64,000 nt of DNA from Prosopocoilus inquinatus (Eukaryota > Arthropoda > Insecta > Coleoptera > Lucanidae), in the NCBI GenBank assembly GCA_036172665.1, contig CM069875.1:17763806-17827805 (forward strand). The letters run 5' to 3'. Below, piece by piece: positions 63,521-64,000 of the stretch (within the stretch, counting starts at the first letter, position 1; each line of letters starts with the position of its first letter). The translations under genes and the position numbers were made by a program. The notes under the pieces were generated by a model. It was not told the origin of the DNA and did no database searches. It saw only the letters and a program-made list of their open reading frames with translations.

Positions 63521-64000
63521 ATGAAATTAGTTAAACAGAAAACAACTTTAAACATTGAGAATAATAATTTTTAAGCAGAACGTTTGAAAAGACACGGTGT
63601 ACTATTTCCGTCGACCTTGAGGTGTATCATCGTAGGACCCTCGAATTGTGGGAAAACAAACCTTATCGTTAATCTGATTGAGCATCAAAATGGTTTGACA
63701 TTCGAAAACATTTACGTATACTCGAAATCTTTAAATCAACCGAAGTATATTTATTTGGAAGAGCTACTGAAACCGATCAAAGGTATAGGTTATTTTGCAT
63801 GCAGTGCCAGTGAAAACATACTTCCACCTTCGGAGGCCAAACCTAATTCTATTTTTATTTTCGATGATGTTGCGTGTAACAATCAAGACATAATTCGAGA
63901 ATATTTTAGTATGGGCAGACATAATTACATCGATTCGTTTTACCTGTCTCAAACGTATGCTAAAATACCTAAACATTTAATAAGAGACAACGCTAATTCT
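63521..64000 (+). pseudogene. A32/FtsK-type genome-packaging ATPase, one early stop, runs off window
   Basis: The probable start is ATG 63,521 (MKLVKQKTTLNIENNNF), with an in-frame TAA at 63,572; the frame then stays open to the window end. It shows Walker A GPSNCGKT (about residues 39-46), a predicted strand FENIYVYSKSLNQPKY, Walker B IFIFDDV (about 111-117), and the sensor region FYLSQTYAKIPKHLIRDN. This matches the poxvirus A32-like/FtsK-HerA packaging ATPases of Maverick/adintovirus-like elements, which pump DNA into the capsid. There are ~160 codons here, with the C-terminus beyond the edge. It is divergent from the protease/minor capsid genes. Apart from the early stop, all visible motifs are intact. 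Confidence 0.87.

Overview
The window is animal nuclear DNA, most likely from an arthropod and probably an insect. It is AT-rich, has no bacterial-style gene packing, and carries a huge tandem satellite, hAT, LTR and MITE debris, and a decayed Maverick/Polinton-type (adintovirus-like) element. The species cannot be named from the sequence.

Region 1 (1-46,935) is one uninterrupted satellite array of about 315 monomers with a 149-bp period. The first ~20.9 kb (about 140 monomers) keeps the 149-bp register without a single net indel and is organised in higher-order blocks: the same landmark monomer recurs 24, 21, 32 and 24 monomers apart. From ~20.9 to ~46.0 kb a second higher-order family follows, with 1-base-short monomers, three identical 80-bp truncated monomers, and two internal deletion junctions. 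The last ~0.95 kb consists of strongly diverged 140-148-bp monomers, a decayed edge where the array meets unique DNA.

Region 2 (46,936-56,970) is AT-rich DNA full of transposon remains: several copies of a foldback (hairpin) family, the C-terminal end of a retroviral-type envelope with a polypurine tract and probable LTR start, an element with perfect 28-bp inverted ends, an imperfect hairpin MITE, the C-terminal end of a hAT transposase next to its TIR, a 92-bp tandem duplication, a probable solo LTR with primer-binding site, and a 39-bp-arm hairpin. I see no credible host gene.

Region 3 (56,970-64,000, running off the right edge) is a broken Maverick/adintovirus-like element. Plus strand: a degenerate minor capsid (penton-like) C-terminus, a possible small gene, a double-jelly-roll major capsid with one frameshift and one in-frame stop, two intact small ORFs (176 and 111 aa), and at the right edge the A32/FtsK-type packaging ATPase with one early stop. 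Minus strand: the minor capsid N-terminal half, an adenain-like cysteine protease lacking its N-terminus, and the leader of a parvovirus-type PLA2 protein. A foldback element with 265-bp arms sits between the divergent PLA2/protease and ATPase genes. Together these make a virion morphogenesis module: capsid shell, vertex, maturation protease, entry phospholipase and genome packaging. No PolB or integrase is visible. The mix of intact and broken ORFs says the copy is dead but not very old.
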